A DNA stretch of 32,800 bases from an uncultured Woeseia sp. GTDB lineage: Bacteria; Pseudomonadota; Gammaproteobacteria; Steroidobacterales; Woeseiaceae. The stretch's first letter is position 1. Each line of letters opens with the position of its first letter. Shown in pieces: positions 31,893-32,800 of the stretch. Made by a program: the position numbers and the translations under genes. The stretch lies in the NCBI GenBank assembly GCA_937925605.1, contig CALALV010000111.1, forward strand, positions 1 through 32,800. The letters run 5' to 3'. The notes beneath the pieces were generated by a model, which did no database searches, was not told where the DNA came from, and was given only the letters and a program-made list of their open reading frames with translations.

Positions 31893-32800
31893 CTACTGGC
31901 AGCCCCCTGACAGGTCGAGACCGTACTCCGCCAGGTACTGGTCGTAGTAGGGCTGCGCTGCGGCCCCGTCTGCGAACAGCGTATTGCTGTTGGAGTTGTT
32001 CACGTTGGTCGTGTTCTCGTCCAGGAAATACCCCTCCGCATCACTGCCGTAGGGTGCGACGTCGGTCAGGTTGTCATGGTAGTTGTTGTGCGCAAACCAG
32101 ACCTGGCCCTGCTGACCCTCATCGTTGATGCGGACGGCTTCGCCGTTGCCCGAGAACTGGCCGCGCTCGTAGCCGTACATCTCGTTGCACACGGCAACGA
32201 CGGGGCCGAGGAACTCCTTCAGGTCGATGGCGTTTTCCTCGTCGTCGTGCATGACGTTGCCGGCGATGTAGACAAACGCGGGCCCGTCATGCACGCCGCC
32301 GACACAGCTGTGGCAGAACTGGATGGCGTCGCCGGAGTTCTGGTAGATGGAGTTCTCGAGTATCCACAAGCCGCTCGTGTTGCCGTTGACGTTCAGACCG
32401 TGATGATCCGGACTCGACGGTATGACGCCGTTGTCCCGAACCACGTTGCCCTCGATGAGAATGTCCGTGCCCCCGGGATTGAGTGCGCCGCCGGTCCCGG
32501 GCGAGTTGATCTCGCTGTTCCGGACCGCGTACGGGCCGCCGGACAGGCGCAGGCGGCTGTTGAGCGTCGAGTGCTGGACGACGAAATAACTGCCGTTCAG
32601 CTCGCAATTGCCGTTCTGGTTTAGCGTCACGACGACCCAGTCATCGGCGGTGCCGTTGACGGTCGTGCCGTTTTCCGAACAGGACGTGACATCGGCCGGA
32701 TCGCCGAGATCAGGCAGCTGGTCCCGGTACGGATATTCCGGAACCCCGGGGAAAGCACTGCCGGAAACCGGCGGTGGCGGCGGCGGCGGCGGCGGTGGCG
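31893..32800 (-). CDS. Right-handed beta-helix protein (pectate-lyase-like fold), 5' end outside window
   Basis: Only 301 C-terminal residues are visible. They begin in a run of ten prolines (32769-32798) that acts as a linker. A small Cys-containing module follows ('YPYRDQLPDLGDPADVTSCS', 'NGTTVNGTADDWVVV'), then a beta-helix of about 240 residues with turns such as 'NSEINSPGTGG', 'LIEGNVVRDNGV', 'ILENSIYQNSGDAIQF' and 'YIAGNVMHDDEENAIDLKEF'. Stacked 'N.I..N.GDAI' turns match the NosD/PbH1 and polysaccharide-lyase-like folds. Catalytic residues are not recognisable. It is probably a surface or secreted polysaccharide-binding or -cleaving protein. A GTG at 32630 is internal and not the start, because the frame stays open and domain-like upstream. 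Confidence 0.8.
   Translation of the reverse strand, partial: PPPPPPPPPPVSGSAFPGVPEYPYRDQLPDLGDPADVTSCSENGTTVNGTADDWVVVTLNQNGNCELNGSYFVVQHSTLNSRLRLSGGPYAVRNSEINSPGTGGALNPGGTDILIEGNVVRDNGVIPSSPDHHGLNVNGNTSGLWILENSIYQNSGDAIQFCHSCVGGVHDGPAFVYIAGNVMHDDEENAIDLKEFLGPVVAVCNEMYGYERGQFSGNGEAVRINDEGQQGQVWFAHNNYHDNLTDVAPYGSDAEGYFLDENTTNVNNSNSNTLFADGAAAQPYYDQYLAEYGLDLSGGCQ
32769..32800. repeat. GGC/CGG trinucleotide repeat coding polyproline
   Basis: Short tandem CGG (plus strand) with two TGG interruptions encodes ten consecutive prolines on the minus strand. It lies at the very window edge, so its full length is not known. Such tracts can change length by slippage and shorten or lengthen the linker. 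Confidence 0.75.

Noticed and set aside
1..32800. CRISPR arrays, rRNA, tRNA, transposases, integrases
   Set aside because: No regularly spaced repeats, no recognisable RNA gene features and no transposase or integrase motifs were seen on either strand.

Overview
The window looks like the chromosome of a GC-rich, probably marine or environmental gammaproteobacterium. The grounds are a large TonB-dependent receptor with a signal peptide and an 'EEIVTTGSR' start to its mature part, a CadC-like winged-helix/TolB-propeller regulator, a GTG-ending Type I restriction operon, a YgiD-type dioxygenase and an HAE3/MMPL-type RND exporter. A Woeseiales, Steroidobacterales or Xanthomonadales relative would fit, but no rRNA, tRNA or marker gene is present to place it. 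No tRNA, CRISPR array, insertion sequence or integrase is visible.

Layout. (1) 1-1212, minus: the 5' two-thirds or so of a secreted BNR/sortilin-like beta-propeller protein, cut by the window edge. (2) 1388-15170, all minus: a defence island of eleven co-directional genes. In order of transcription they are an Mrr-type endonuclease with a PUA-like N-terminus, hsdM, hsdS, hsdR, a PD-(D/E)XK + DUF4268-like protein, a GHKL (HSP90/MutL-fold) ATPase, an unrecognised 258-residue protein, a DUF6339-like protein, an EVE/PUA-HNH endonuclease, and a ParD/ParE pair. Many joints are translationally coupled (GTGA, ATGA and TGATG overlaps). (3) 15344-17681: a LysR regulator divergent from a DoxX-family membrane protein and a DODA/YgiD-type extradiol dioxygenase. 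(4) 17954-19862: an NhaP2-like K+/H+ antiporter core convergent with a Tat-exported Rossmann oxidoreductase. (5) 20008-20497: a CopG/RelE toxin-antitoxin pair with palindromes in its promoter. (6) 20973-24002: a TonB-dependent receptor with a strong intrinsic terminator. (7) 24148-32800: a membrane-anchored SDR-like protein; a CadC-like regulator divergent from a small secreted protein; a duplicated-cupin lipoprotein; an RND/MMPL exporter; and the 3' part of a surface or secreted beta-helix protein with a polyproline linker.

The main item of interest is the island. The ATPase/258-aa/DUF6339 trio (3178-6634) forms a tightly coupled three-gene unit without its own obvious nuclease, inserted between a complete Type I R-M operon with a PD-(D/E)XK companion and an HNH endonuclease. 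I infer that it is a GHKL-ATPase-based anti-phage module. It resembles the HSP90-like-ATPase conflict systems discussed for MORC ancestors, but I do not recognise it as a named system. The two nucleases with PUA/EVE-like reader domains (Mrr-like and HNH) suggest that modification-dependent attack coexists with the cell's own Type I adenine methylation.

Elsewhere, the most useful regulatory signal is three TTCAGA repeats at exact 10-bp spacing just upstream of the CadC-like regulator (27150-27175). This is the architecture expected for an OmpR-type winged-helix protein.
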